Source of the DNA: Faecenecus sp036648855
GTDB lineage: Bacteria; Bacillota_I; Bacilli_A; RF39; UBA660
DNA: 12,935 nucleotides
NCBI GenBank assembly: GCA_036648855.1
Contig: JAVWCU010000031.1
Span: 1 to 12,935, forward strand
Direction: 5' to 3'
Below are positions 1 to 6,263 of this stretch, piece after piece (position 1 is the stretch's first letter; every line of letters starts with the position of its first letter). Position numbers and translations under genes: made by a program. Under the pieces are notes generated by a model. The model had not been told where the DNA came from. It saw nothing but the letters and a program-made list of their open reading frames with translations, and did no database searches.

Positions 1-2
1 CC

Positions 3-101
3 GCCTTAGCTTTATTAAAGGCTAATATAGATATTGAGGTTATAACAAAAGCAACGGGTTTAACTACTAAAGAAATTAACAATCTAAAAGAGAGCTTATA
101 A
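3..101 (+). CDS. C-terminal fragment of a probable Rpn / PD-(D/E)XK transposase-like nuclease (5' end outside window)
   Basis: An open frame enters from the left edge and ends at tandem TAA codons (99-104), giving 32 residues. The tail reads ALLKANIDIEVITKATGLT and then KEINNLKESL. This matches, from memory, the usual end of Rpn-family recombination-promoting nucleases and PD-(D/E)XK transposase-like proteins: a short helix, then 'G/N-I-D-I-E-x-I-x-x-x-T-G-L-x-x-x-E-I-x-x-L'. The nuclease core is not in the window, so activity cannot be judged. The gene converges on thrS and its stop lies inside a terminator hairpin. Other proteins carrying a short HTH-like tail remain possible. Confidence 0.5.
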   Translation, partial: ALALLKANIDIEVITKATGLTTKEINNLKESL

Positions 102-120
102 TAAATAAGTCCTCTTTTTT
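86..120 (+). terminator. Intrinsic terminator between converging genes
   Basis: Outer arms AAAAGAG (86-92) and CTCTTTT (112-118) pair perfectly. Inner arms CTTAT (95-99) and ATAAG (105-109) pair around a 5-nt loop, with one A-C mismatch and one G-U between the two helices. A T run follows on plus. On minus the hairpin is followed by only about four T residues, so it may also serve thrS weakly. It overlaps the last codons and stop of the plus-strand gene. Confidence 0.65.
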
Positions 121-138
121 ATATCCTAGTTTAATAAA

Positions 139-1881
139 CTATCTTACTTTATTAGCAATCTGGTCTTGTATAAATAATAAAAATTCTTGATAAGAAACAG
201 TAGTAGTTTCATTAGTCCCATATTTACGGTAACTAACTGTTTTATTTTCTACTTCAGAATCCCCTATAATTAAAGTAAATGGTACCTTATTAGTTTGAGA
301 TTCTCTCATTCTGTAACCTAATTTCTCATTACGATTATCCAACTCTACCCTAATATTATTAGCGTTTAAATAATCAACTATTTCCTTTGAATAAGTTCCA
401 TGATGCTCTGGACTTACTGGAATAACATTAACTTGAACTGGAGCTAACCAAGTTGGAAATGCTCCCCCCAAGTGCTCAATTAAGATACCAATAAACCTTT
501 CTAAAGAACCATAAACAGTTCTATGAACTAATACCGGTCTTACTTTATTTCCAGCTTCATCTATATAACTTAAATCAAATCTCTCAGGCAACTGATAATC
601 TAATTGAATAGTCCCAGTCTGCCATTCTCTACCTAAAGCATCTTCCATTTTTAAATCTATCTTAGGTCCATAGAATGCTCCATCTCCTGGATTTAAAACC
701 CAACCATCCCTAGTAAAGTTTTTATCTAAGACCTCTGTTAACTTAGCTTCAGCTTCATCCCACATTGCTATTTCACCCATATAATCATCTGGTCTAGTTG
801 ACAAATATGGAGTAAACTTCAATCCAAATATATCATAAAAATAATTAGCTATTTCAATAATAGAAGAAATCTCATCAAATATTTGATCTTGTCTAATAAA
901 ATTATGTGAATCATCCTGGTGAAATACTCTAACTCTAAGAAGTCCATGAAGACTTGCAGCCCCTTCATTTCTATGAATAGCGTCTACATCATTATAACGA
1001 AGTGGTAAATCTTTATAACTATGAATTTTATTTTTATATACTAAAATAGCATTAGGACAACTCATAGGTTTTAAAGCTTGTTCCATACCATCCGTATCCG
1101 TTAAAACAAACATATCATCTTTATAATGTGCCCAATGTCCACTAGTTTTCCAAAGAGTACTAGAGTTCAACATAGGAGCTGAAAACTCTTGATAACCTCT
1201 TTTTTCATGTTCTTTACGCCAAAAATCTACTAAAGCATTATAAACCTTTAAACCTTTAGGTAACCAGTAAGGCATCCCTGGAGCAGAAGAATCAAACATA
1301 AATAATTCTAATTCTTTACCTAACTTACGATGATCTCTCTTCTTAGCTTCTTCAATCATCTGTAAATGATTAGCTAAATCTTCTTCATTATTAAAACAAA
1401 CACCATAAATCCTTTGTAGCATTTTATTATTAGCATCACCCTTCCAGTAAGCTCCACTTACCTTTAAAAGGCGAAAATATTTAATTTCCTTTACTGTTTC
1501 AACATGAGGACCACGACATAAATCAACAAAGTCCCCTTGCCTATAAGCTGTAATTAAAGTACCCTCTTCCATTCTATTAATTAAATCTAATTTATAAGGG
1601 TCTCCATTAAACATAGCAAGAGCAGCTTCTTTAGTTAACTCTTCTCTAACAATTCTCTTACCATCTTTAGCTATTTTTTTCATTTCTTTTTCTATAACTT
1701 CTAAATCTGTTTCACTAAGAGAAACATCTCCTAAATCTATGTCATAGTAGAATCCTTCATCAATAACAGGTCCTACCCAAAACATAGCATTTGGATATAG
1801 ATGCTTAACAGCCTGGGCTAATAAATGTGCACAAGAATGATTTAACATATTTAATTCTGGATTTTCTTTTAATTTTAACAT
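139..1881 (-). CDS. thrS: Threonyl-tRNA synthetase lacking the TGS domain
   Basis: Class II synthetase that charges tRNA-Thr with threonine in the cytoplasm. The 580-aa protein begins directly at the editing domain: HxxxH at H15/H19 and CRGPH at C122/H126 are the zinc-like editing/deacylation residues. The catalytic core carries the expected zinc ligands C275, H326 and H453. Motif 2 is slightly unusual (RVRVFHQDDSH, commonly RVRGFTQDDAH). Motif 3 is GSLERF, followed by the anticodon-binding domain (about 480-580). Typical bacterial ThrS is about 640 aa because of an N-terminal TGS domain of about 60 aa, which is missing here. The ATG is fixed by AAGGAG (1889-1894) 7 nt upstream. Expression is governed by a T-box leader. 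It sits downstream of dnaI, as in Bacillus. Confidence 0.97.
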   Translation of the reverse strand: MLKLKENPELNMLNHSCAHLLAQAVKHLYPNAMFWVGPVIDEGFYYDIDLGDVSLSETDLEVIEKEMKKIAKDGKRIVREELTKEAALAMFNGDPYKLDLINRMEEGTLITAYRQGDFVDLCRGPHVETVKEIKYFRLLKVSGAYWKGDANNKMLQRIYGVCFNNEEDLANHLQMIEEAKKRDHRKLGKELELFMFDSSAPGMPYWLPKGLKVYNALVDFWRKEHEKRGYQEFSAPMLNSSTLWKTSGHWAHYKDDMFVLTDTDGMEQALKPMSCPNAILVYKNKIHSYKDLPLRYNDVDAIHRNEGAASLHGLLRVRVFHQDDSHNFIRQDQIFDEISSIIEIANYFYDIFGLKFTPYLSTRPDDYMGEIAMWDEAEAKLTEVLDKNFTRDGWVLNPGDGAFYGPKIDLKMEDALGREWQTGTIQLDYQLPERFDLSYIDEAGNKVRPVLVHRTVYGSLERFIGILIEHLGGAFPTWLAPVQVNVIPVSPEHHGTYSKEIVDYLNANNIRVELDNRNEKLGYRMRESQTNKVPFTLIIGDSEVENKTVSYRKYGTNETTTVSYQEFLLFIQDQIANKVR

Positions 1882-1905
1882 TTCTTTTCTCCTTTTTTTT
1901 ACAGT

Positions 1906-1943
1906 AAAAAACTCCTATTATATTACTATTATATAATAGGAGT
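1906..1943 (-). terminator. Regulated terminator of the thrS T-box
   Basis: A perfect 13-bp stem (arms 1943-1931 and 1923-1911 on minus) closes a 7-nt loop and is followed by a run of T (1910-1906). The 5' arm is also used by the antiterminator. The ribosome site of thrS begins 12 nt further on. Confidence 0.93.
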
Positions 1944-2122
1944 GCAAAACACGGTACCATCCATTAGTTTAACTTAATTACTTGATAACGGCAAGAACCG
2001 AGAATCTATTAAGACCCAACTAGAAGAATAGTAATCTTATTTATCTAACTATTTGCTTTCACCAACCGCAAACTCTCTTTAGCTAATAAATAAAATATTG
2101 TTTCTCATCACAGTTTTTATAT
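1906..2122 (-). promoter_or_regulatory. T-box riboswitch (tRNA-Thr sensing) controlling thrS
   Basis: Every part of a T-box leader is visible on minus. Stem I has a GA-rich base (GATGAGAA), an AGAGAG bulge and the distal loop GGTTGGTGAAA. A long helix pairs TTATTTATTAGCT with AGTTAGATAAATAA. The likely specifier is ACU (Thr) at 2032-2030, in the unpaired 3' side and followed by A. Stem III spans about 1981-2013. The T-box core TGGATGGTACCGTG lies at 1963-1950. Its UGGU (1959-1956) would pair with an ACCA acceptor end, predicting discriminator A73. The antiterminator pairs UAAUGGA (1966-1960) with UCC-U-AUUA (1941-1934), which is part of the terminator 5' arm, so the two folds exclude each other. 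Uncharged tRNA-Thr should therefore turn thrS on. Confidence 0.93.
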
Positions 2123-2128
2123 AATTTA

Positions 2129-2156
2129 ATAATACTCTAAATTAAATATTTGTCAA
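2129..2156 (-). promoter_or_regulatory. thrS promoter (sigma-A type)
   Basis: A perfect TTGACA (-35, 2156-2151) and TATTAT (-10, 2134-2129) are separated by 16 nt. The start would fall near 2122, just ahead of T-box stem I. It begins only 16 nt past the dnaI stop, with no terminator between, so read-through from dnaI would also enter the T-box. Confidence 0.85.
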
Positions 2157-2172
2157 GATTTTTATATTAATT

Positions 2173-3087
2173 CTAGTTATCCCGTCTGTTCTTACTAACT
2201 AGTTGAACTTCATCCGTTAATTGCTTTATTCTTTCTATTATTCTTCTAGCCTTAACTTTATCTACTCCACTTGTACTAAAAGATAAGTGGCTTTCTAATT
2301 CTTGTAAAGTTAAATTAGAGGTGAAAAAAGTAGGCAGTTCTTCATCCATTCGGTATTGTAAAATAGATCCTAATATCTCATCCCTTGACCAAGGGGTTAA
2401 ATTCTCAGCACCTATATCATCTAAAAGCAATAACGGAATCTTCTTAATCGTTTCATATTTTTCTTTATAGTTAGTATCAAAAGATTCCTTCAAGTTTCTC
2501 AGAAATTCCGGATAATAAATTATTGCAGACCTCACATTTTCCTTGGCTAGTTCATTAAATAAGGCTGCAATAAGATAAGTTTTGCCGCACCCAAAACTTC
2601 CACTAAGATAGCAACCTTTGGAGGTGACTTTATTTTTATAATCTTTAAGAAAAGTTACTAGTTTAGTAATGATAACTTTTCTATTCGCGTCATCTTTATA
2701 TATATCTTTCATAGAAGCCATTTTAATTTGTTTAGGTATATCAAATAAATAAACATTATTAAGATAGCCTTTATCTTTATCTTCTTTTAATTTATAATGA
2801 CAAGCCTTATAAGTAAAGATCAAGGTTTTATCTCTTTGTTCAGGAGTTAAAACAAAACCCTTTTCCATATTTTTACAAGCTGAAAGCCCTGGACAATTAG
2901 AACAATTATTATATTCTAAACAAGCATCTTCTAGCCTAGAAGTATATTTCATTAATAAATCATCTTCTATTTTTAATAAAGAAATAAATTTCTTGAACTT
3001 GTCATTACTTAAAGCCCCTGCATAAGCCTGCATTAACTTATCTTTATCTTCTCTAGTCATTTGAATTAATGTCCTTATTTGCTTCAT
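2173..3087 (-). CDS. dnaI: Helicase loader DnaI
   Basis: AAA+ ATPase that loads the replicative helicase onto DNA at the origin and at restarted forks, together with DnaB/DnaD. With the start used here it has 304 aa, close to the 311 aa of B. subtilis. The N-terminal domain has a Cys cluster (C56, C62, C65, C71, then C96-H97) consistent with the DnaI zinc-binding fold that contacts the helicase. The ATPase domain has Walker A GSFGCGKT (163-170), Walker B LLLLDD (219-224), a sensor-1 TSN (256-258) and an RRIIER arginine-finger segment (281-286). The ATG at 3087 is preferred because AGGTGG lies 5 nt upstream; a GTG nine bases earlier overlaps that ribosome site. A terminator separates it from the preceding gene. 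Confidence 0.93.
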   Translation of the reverse strand: MKQIRTLIQMTREDKDKLMQAYAGALSNDKFKKFISLLKIEDDLLMKYTSRLEDACLEYNNCSNCPGLSACKNMEKGFVLTPEQRDKTLIFTYKACHYKLKEDKDKGYLNNVYLFDIPKQIKMASMKDIYKDDANRKVIITKLVTFLKDYKNKVTSKGCYLSGSFGCGKTYLIAALFNELAKENVRSAIIYYPEFLRNLKESFDTNYKEKYETIKKIPLLLLDDIGAENLTPWSRDEILGSILQYRMDEELPTFFTSNLTLQELESHLSFSTSGVDKVKARRIIERIKQLTDEVQLVSKNRRDN

Positions 3088-3092
3088 ATTTA

Positions 3093-3098
3093 CCACCT
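3093..3098 (-). promoter_or_regulatory. Ribosome binding site fixing the dnaI start
   Basis: AGGTGG, 5 nt before the ATG at 3087. The in-frame GTG at 3096 lies inside this site and cannot use it. Confidence 0.75.
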
Positions 3099-3104
3099 AG
3101 TACT

Positions 3105-3110
3105 ATTGTA
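3105..3110 (-). promoter_or_regulatory. Possible -10 element for dnaI
   Basis: TACAAT sits just before the dnaI ribosome site. The best -35 (TTTGCA, 18 nt upstream) is weak and overlaps the T run of the preceding terminator. A transcript from here would have a leader of only about 10 nt. Confidence 0.25.
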
Positions 3111-3135
3111 GAAGATAATAGCTAATTTTGCAAAC

Positions 3136-3164
3136 AAAAAAAAGTAAGTATTTTCTACTTACTT
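3136..3164 (-). terminator. Intrinsic terminator after the exported-protein gene
   Basis: On minus, AAGTAAGTA (3164-3156) pairs with TACTTACTT (3150-3142) around a 5-nt loop. A run of T residues follows (to 3136). The hairpin overlaps the last three codons and TAG of the gene it ends. Confidence 0.88.
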
Positions 3165-3712
3165 ACTGTATCTATAGCAATATAGCCTTTAAATTCTTTA
3201 TCTTGAGCTTCATTACCAGCTTCTTGATCTAACCAAACTCTTAATTCATAAATATCTTTGCTATTAGCCTTAATATTTTGAATTAAAATTAAACCTGAAG
3301 TTGCTAAATTCTGAACAGGTCCTTCTACTTTATTACAAATAAGTTGATATCTTAAATTATTATTATTCAAAGCCTTTTCTGGATGTGGTAGACTATTTAC
3401 CTGATTAGTAAAAATTATTTTATAATCTACCTCTTTACCTAAATTATTTACTATTTGAAACATAAATGGCTTTTGTGTTTTTCCATACTCATCACTAGTT
3501 GGAAAGACATTTTCTAATTTAAAACCATCATTCAACTCTTCTAAATAAAAAGAATCGTTTCCTTGACTATAAGCCATACTCTCTGCCTTAACAGATGCTA
3601 ACATTTGATTTTTTGGAATAAACCAAAAACAAGTTGCTAGTACCAAAAACAAAGTCCATGCTACTATAGACATGATATAACTAGTTATTTCCTTTTTAAT
3701 TTCCATTGTCAT
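3155..3712 (-). CDS. Membrane-anchored or secreted protein of unknown function
   Basis: 185 aa. A short basic N-terminus (MTMEIKKEITSY) precedes one hydrophobic segment (about 13-32), then a hydrophilic, beta-rich-looking domain facing out of the cell. A signal-peptidase site near SVKA-ES (about residue 43) is possible, so it may be anchored or released. The C-terminal segment YELRVWLDQEAGNEAQDKEF, followed by KGYIAI, resembles from memory the end of Ig-like/TasA-camelysin-type surface proteins in gut Bacilli; that assignment is weak. The ATG at 3712 is chosen because AAGGGGGG lies 7 nt upstream; a TTG nine codons earlier lies upstream of that site. It is a single-gene transcription unit: strong promoter, 70-nt leader with a hairpin, own terminator. 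It has no evident link to the DNA-replication genes on either side. Confidence 0.8.
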   Translation of the reverse strand: MTMEIKKEITSYIMSIVAWTLFLVLATCFWFIPKNQMLASVKAESMAYSQGNDSFYLEELNDGFKLENVFPTSDEYGKTQKPFMFQIVNNLGKEVDYKIIFTNQVNSLPHPEKALNNNNLRYQLICNKVEGPVQNLATSGLILIQNIKANSKDIYELRVWLDQEAGNEAQDKEFKGYIAIDTVSK

Positions 3713-3719
3713 AACAAAT

Positions 3720-3727
3720 CCCCCCTT
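3720..3727 (-). promoter_or_regulatory. Ribosome binding site fixing the start at 3712
   Basis: AAGGGGGG, 7 nt before the ATG. It lies downstream of the alternative TTG at 3739 and so rules that start out. Confidence 0.75.
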
Positions 3728-3737
3728 AGAATTCTTC

Positions 3738-3781
3738 AAGTAAATATAGTTTATGACTCCCTTACAGCCTATTCTTTACTT
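3738..3781 (-). other. Hairpin in the 5' leader of the exported-protein gene
   Basis: On minus, AAGTAAA (3781-3775) pairs with TTTACTT (3744-3738). An inner ATAG/CTAT helix (3772-3769 with 3749-3746) closes a 19-nt loop. It starts a few bases after the predicted transcription start and ends 10 nt before the ribosome site. It could stabilise the mRNA 5' end or regulate it; no known riboswitch family was recognised. Confidence 0.5.
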
Positions 3782-3790
3782 GTTGCGCAT

Positions 3791-3819
3791 ATTATACCAT
3801 CATTCCCAGTAAAAGTCAA
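3791..3819 (-). promoter_or_regulatory. Strong sigma-A promoter with extended -10
   Basis: TTGACT (-35, 3819-3814), a 17-nt spacer and TATAAT (-10, 3796-3791) preceded by TGG, which makes an extended -10. This is the closest match to consensus in the window. The predicted start is near 3784. Confidence 0.9.
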
Positions 3820-3838
3820 ATATTACTTCTAAAAAGCA

Positions 3839-3865
3839 TAAAAAAAGAGAGAGGTTTACATCTCT
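3839..3865 (-). terminator. Probable intrinsic terminator after the 306-aa gene
   Basis: On minus, AGAGA (3865-3861) pairs with TCTCT (3852-3848) around an 8-nt loop, followed by CT and a T-rich run to about 3839. The stem is short, and it overlaps the TAG of the gene. Confidence 0.6.
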
Positions 3866-4784
3866 AATCTTCATAATTTATTTTCTTATAACATTTAGGA
3901 GCCTTACTATTAAACAATTCTGGATAGTTACTAAACCCTTCTGTAATAATTTGACTAGATCTGTTAATGACTAAACAATTAGCAATATCAGGGATAAGTA
4001 AATCTTCTCTACTATTAATAACCTGTCTAATTAAGTCTTCATTAGATTTTATTAAATAGGAATAAGTTAAATCCCTACTTCTTATAACATTTCTAAAATA
4101 TTCTTCATAATTACAAGCTGTTTTTAAAGAAGCTAAACTGTCCCTCATATAACTATCAGTCATTGATTCTAATAACTTATAATTTAAGTCTAGTGGAGTA
4201 ATATTCTTTAAAGATCCTATTTCCGCTACTGTAAAGGCTCCACTATATTCATCCCTACTTAATGAAATAGACCGGTAATCTTTAATACAGTTACTATTCA
4301 TAAGTAATAAAGTATTACATCCAAACGTAGAATATATACGCTCTTTTCTATCAATATAAGGATAACTAATATAAACAGCATCATATTCTAAAGCTAATTT
4401 TTCATAATCAATGGCATAATACTCTTGAATATCATTTTGACAAAAAGTAACTTTGTGATAATCTGATGAATATTTATCACTTATTGCTTCCATATCTTCT
4501 TTATTTTCTAACAAACATAATTTAGCACTTTTATCTAATTTAAAAGATATAGCATCTGCAACATTCTTACCAAAAGAGGCACTTTCATGTTCCCTTATAT
4601 AATCTAACCAACTACAAAGATAATAAGTATTTAAAAAAAATGCAGAAGCAAATAAACCACCTCGTGGTTTAAAAGAATAATTATCTAACCTTCTATTAAC
4701 ATTAGTCCATTTTTCTAAATAAAATTTAGATGTCCCGACAGAAATAAATTCTTGTTCAAACAAATCAACTGCCTTAAGTTGCAT
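3864..4784 (-). CDS. Unrecognised 306-aa protein between dnaB and dnaI
   Basis: No family was identified with confidence. It is soluble, with no signal peptide or membrane segment. Visible landmarks are KPRGGLFAS (39-47), SWLDYI (58-63), DYEKLALEYDAVYI (126-139) and CNTLLLMNS (156-164). This order (K-P-x-G-G-L-W/F-x-S, then S/W-x-D/W, then a 'YDAI' strand, then a 'DSILIMNP'-like strand) recalls uncharacterised proteins seen in phages and bacteria. The resemblance is from memory only and no activity can be assigned. The C-terminal third (about 195-306) is helical-looking and also unknown. The ATG at 4784 has AGGTGA 5 nt upstream; the GTG at 4793 overlaps that site. The position downstream of dnaB suggests co-transcription, but a hairpin lies in the 53-nt gap. 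It is not recognisably B. subtilis YtxC, which occupies the dnaI-thrS interval there. Confidence 0.85.
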   Translation of the reverse strand: MQLKAVDLFEQEFISVGTSKFYLEKWTNVNRRLDNYSFKPRGGLFASAFFLNTYYLCSWLDYIREHESASFGKNVADAISFKLDKSAKLCLLENKEDMEAISDKYSSDYHKVTFCQNDIQEYYAIDYEKLALEYDAVYISYPYIDRKERIYSTFGCNTLLLMNSNCIKDYRSISLSRDEYSGAFTVAEIGSLKNITPLDLNYKLLESMTDSYMRDSLASLKTACNYEEYFRNVIRSRDLTYSYLIKSNEDLIRQVINSREDLLIPDIANCLVINRSSQIITEGFSNYPELFNSKAPKCYKKINYED

Positions 4785-4789
4785 AATAA

Positions 4790-4795
4790 TCACCT
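4790..4795 (-). promoter_or_regulatory. Ribosome binding site fixing the start at 4784
   Basis: AGGTGA, 5 nt before the ATG. The in-frame GTG at 4793 falls within it. Confidence 0.75.
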
Positions 4796-4801
4796 GCCTA
4801 T

Positions 4802-4810
4802 ATTCTAACA
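4802..4810 (-). promoter_or_regulatory. Possible extended -10 promoter for the 306-aa gene
   Basis: TGTTAGAAT reads as TGn plus a TATAAT-like hexamer (4807-4802). No good -35 lies 16-18 nt upstream. Transcription would start at or just before the ribosome site, giving an almost leaderless message. Confidence 0.3.
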
Positions 4811-4812
4811 GA

Positions 4813-4839
4813 AAAGAATAATACGTGCTATCATTCTTT
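4813..4839 (-). terminator. Hairpin in the dnaB to 306-aa gene gap
   Basis: An 11-bp stem (arms 4839-4829 and 4823-4813, one G-U) closes the loop GCACG and overlaps the dnaB stop codon. Only a poor T run follows (TTTTCTG counting the arm), so it is likely a weak terminator or a processing/stability element rather than a full stop. Confidence 0.5.
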
Positions 4840-6154
4840 AAGAAAATTGTTTTAACATTTCATCTAATTCTTTTTTACTAGCCTCATCAGGAGCTTGTTC
4901 CTTTATCTCGGCATCAAACCAATCTGGCAAGTGCTCTTGCTTATGCTGTTTATTTTGATAAGTAGTTGGTGCTTGACTAGTCTTTTTCTCAAATTGTCTT
5001 TTTAATTTCTTATGTTCTTTCTCACTAATTCTCATTGCATCTTCCACAGTTTCTATATTAAGCCGCTTCCACTGCCCCGCAATTGTCTCAACATAAGCCT
5101 TATTTAATTTTTGATTATTTATTTTCAAAATATAAGAAATAAGGACATTAACAACTCCCGGTTTAAGTTTTAAATCTACTAATAAACTTTCTATTAATTT
5201 TAAATCTCTACTACTAGGTTCCCCAGTCTTATACATACCTCTTAAATAATCATAAGGGGTTAATGTTTCAAAAGTATAAACCATTTTAGCCCATTTAGAA
5301 GTATCTCCCATAGGACTTTTTAAATATTCTGGTTGAGTACCATATACTAAAGTTGGCAATTTACCATTTTCTTCAAATTGATAAAAGTTACGACAACTTT
5401 TTCTAAACTCTAATTTATCTATCAAACCCTTTTCATTTAAATTATTTCTAACTAAACCTTGCATATGTAAATCATCAATATTATAAACAAAAGATAAATT
5501 ATTAATTAAATCTTTTACATCAGCACTAAAGCATCTTTCATTAACCATATTCTTTGGAATACTAGCAATTAATAAATCAAAGTCTATTTTGCTTTCTAAA
5601 GTAATACTATTTTGACTATGCTTAATAATATTATCGTTTTCTGTTAAAACATTTCCCGGTACACTAGTAAATACTTCATGAAAACTACTAGTAATATCTT
5701 CAAATTCTTTTAAATTAATCCGGGGTATTTTAAAGTAATTAACTAATTTATCATATTCCTTCTTACCTAGATTATTATATAAAACAACATTTAAAATAGG
5801 CTGATTTAAAAATTCTGCAGCCCCTAAAGGAGCATAAAGTAAATATACATAATTATTAACATGATCTTTCTTAAAATAAGTTTTAATTAAACCAACTGCT
5901 TCTAGTTTCTCTCTAGCTATAACAATATCTGATAATTTAAGTTGCATAGTACTCATTAAATGATGATGAGTATAATCTTCACTCATTATTTCTTTTTTAT
6001 CTAAATCATCTATTAAAGTAAAATATAAACTAACAGCTGTATAACCAATAATTGGTTGATAAAGCATTGTGACTAATTTACGGTCGGCTTCATTTAAAAC
6101 CGTCTTATTTATAACCACATAAATATCAGCAGGTAAGATAGTAAGATTAGTCAT
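4838..6154 (-). CDS. dnaB: Replication initiation and membrane attachment protein DnaB
   Basis: Firmicutes DnaB is a DNA-remodelling co-loader. With DnaD and DnaI it places the replicative helicase at oriC and at PriA-marked forks; it is not the helicase. The 438-aa protein (472 in B. subtilis) has an N-terminal winged-helix-like region (about 10-110), a long middle segment, and a DnaB_2/DnaD-type C-terminal domain (about 300-378) containing YDYLRGMYKTGEPSSRDLKL and the 'Y-V-E-T-I-A-G-Q-W' helix typical of that fold. A basic, Gln-rich tail follows. The ATG at 6154 has GAGGTGA 5 nt upstream; a longer frame starting at 6196 has no ribosome site and would begin upstream of the predicted transcript. 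It is first in its unit and is followed by the 306-aa gene. Confidence 0.92.
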   Translation of the reverse strand: MTNLTILPADIYVVINKTVLNEADRKLVTMLYQPIIGYTAVSLYFTLIDDLDKKEIMSEDYTHHHLMSTMQLKLSDIVIAREKLEAVGLIKTYFKKDHVNNYVYLLYAPLGAAEFLNQPILNVVLYNNLGKKEYDKLVNYFKIPRINLKEFEDITSSFHEVFTSVPGNVLTENDNIIKHSQNSITLESKIDFDLLIASIPKNMVNERCFSADVKDLINNLSFVYNIDDLHMQGLVRNNLNEKGLIDKLEFRKSCRNFYQFEENGKLPTLVYGTQPEYLKSPMGDTSKWAKMVYTFETLTPYDYLRGMYKTGEPSSRDLKLIESLLVDLKLKPGVVNVLISYILKINNQKLNKAYVETIAGQWKRLNIETVEDAMRISEKEHKKLKRQFEKKTSQAPTTYQNKQHKQEHLPDWFDAEIKEQAPDEASKKELDEMLKQFS

Positions 6155-6159
6155 ATACT

Positions 6160-6166
6160 TCACCTC
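6160..6166 (-). promoter_or_regulatory. Ribosome binding site fixing the dnaB start
   Basis: GAGGTGA, 5 nt before the ATG at 6154. Confidence 0.8.
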
Positions 6167-6182
6167 TTTTAAACTTAAACCT

Positions 6183-6191
6183 ATTATAACA
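6183..6191 (-). promoter_or_regulatory. dnaB promoter, extended -10
   Basis: TGTTATAAT gives a perfect -10 hexamer (6188-6183) with a TGn extension. The -35 region is a T run (6208-6199) shared with the upstream terminator and does not match TTGACA. The start would be near 6176, leaving a leader of about 22 nt. Confidence 0.75.
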
Positions 6192-6198
6192 AACAATC

Positions 6199-6221
6199 AA
6201 AAAAAAAACCCTAATTTAGAG
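6199..6221 (-). terminator. Weak hairpin plus T10 after the pilus operon
   Basis: A 5-bp stem (CTCTA/TAGGG, one G-U) with a 3-nt loop at 6221-6209 is followed by ten consecutive T residues. The stem is poor but the T run is excellent. The same T run overlaps the -35 zone of the dnaB promoter. Confidence 0.5.
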
Positions 6222-6263
6222 ATTTTTATTTTTTATTATAATTAAAAACTTATATTTATAATC

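Noticed and set aside
1884..1960. Possible frameshifted TGS domain upstream of thrS
   Set aside because: The DNA directly upstream is the T-box terminator and antiterminator; no remnant TGS coding sequence fits.
6155..6196. Longer dnaB start (14 extra residues)
   Set aside because: It lacks a ribosome site and lies partly upstream of the predicted transcription start; GAGGTGA points to the ATG at 6154.
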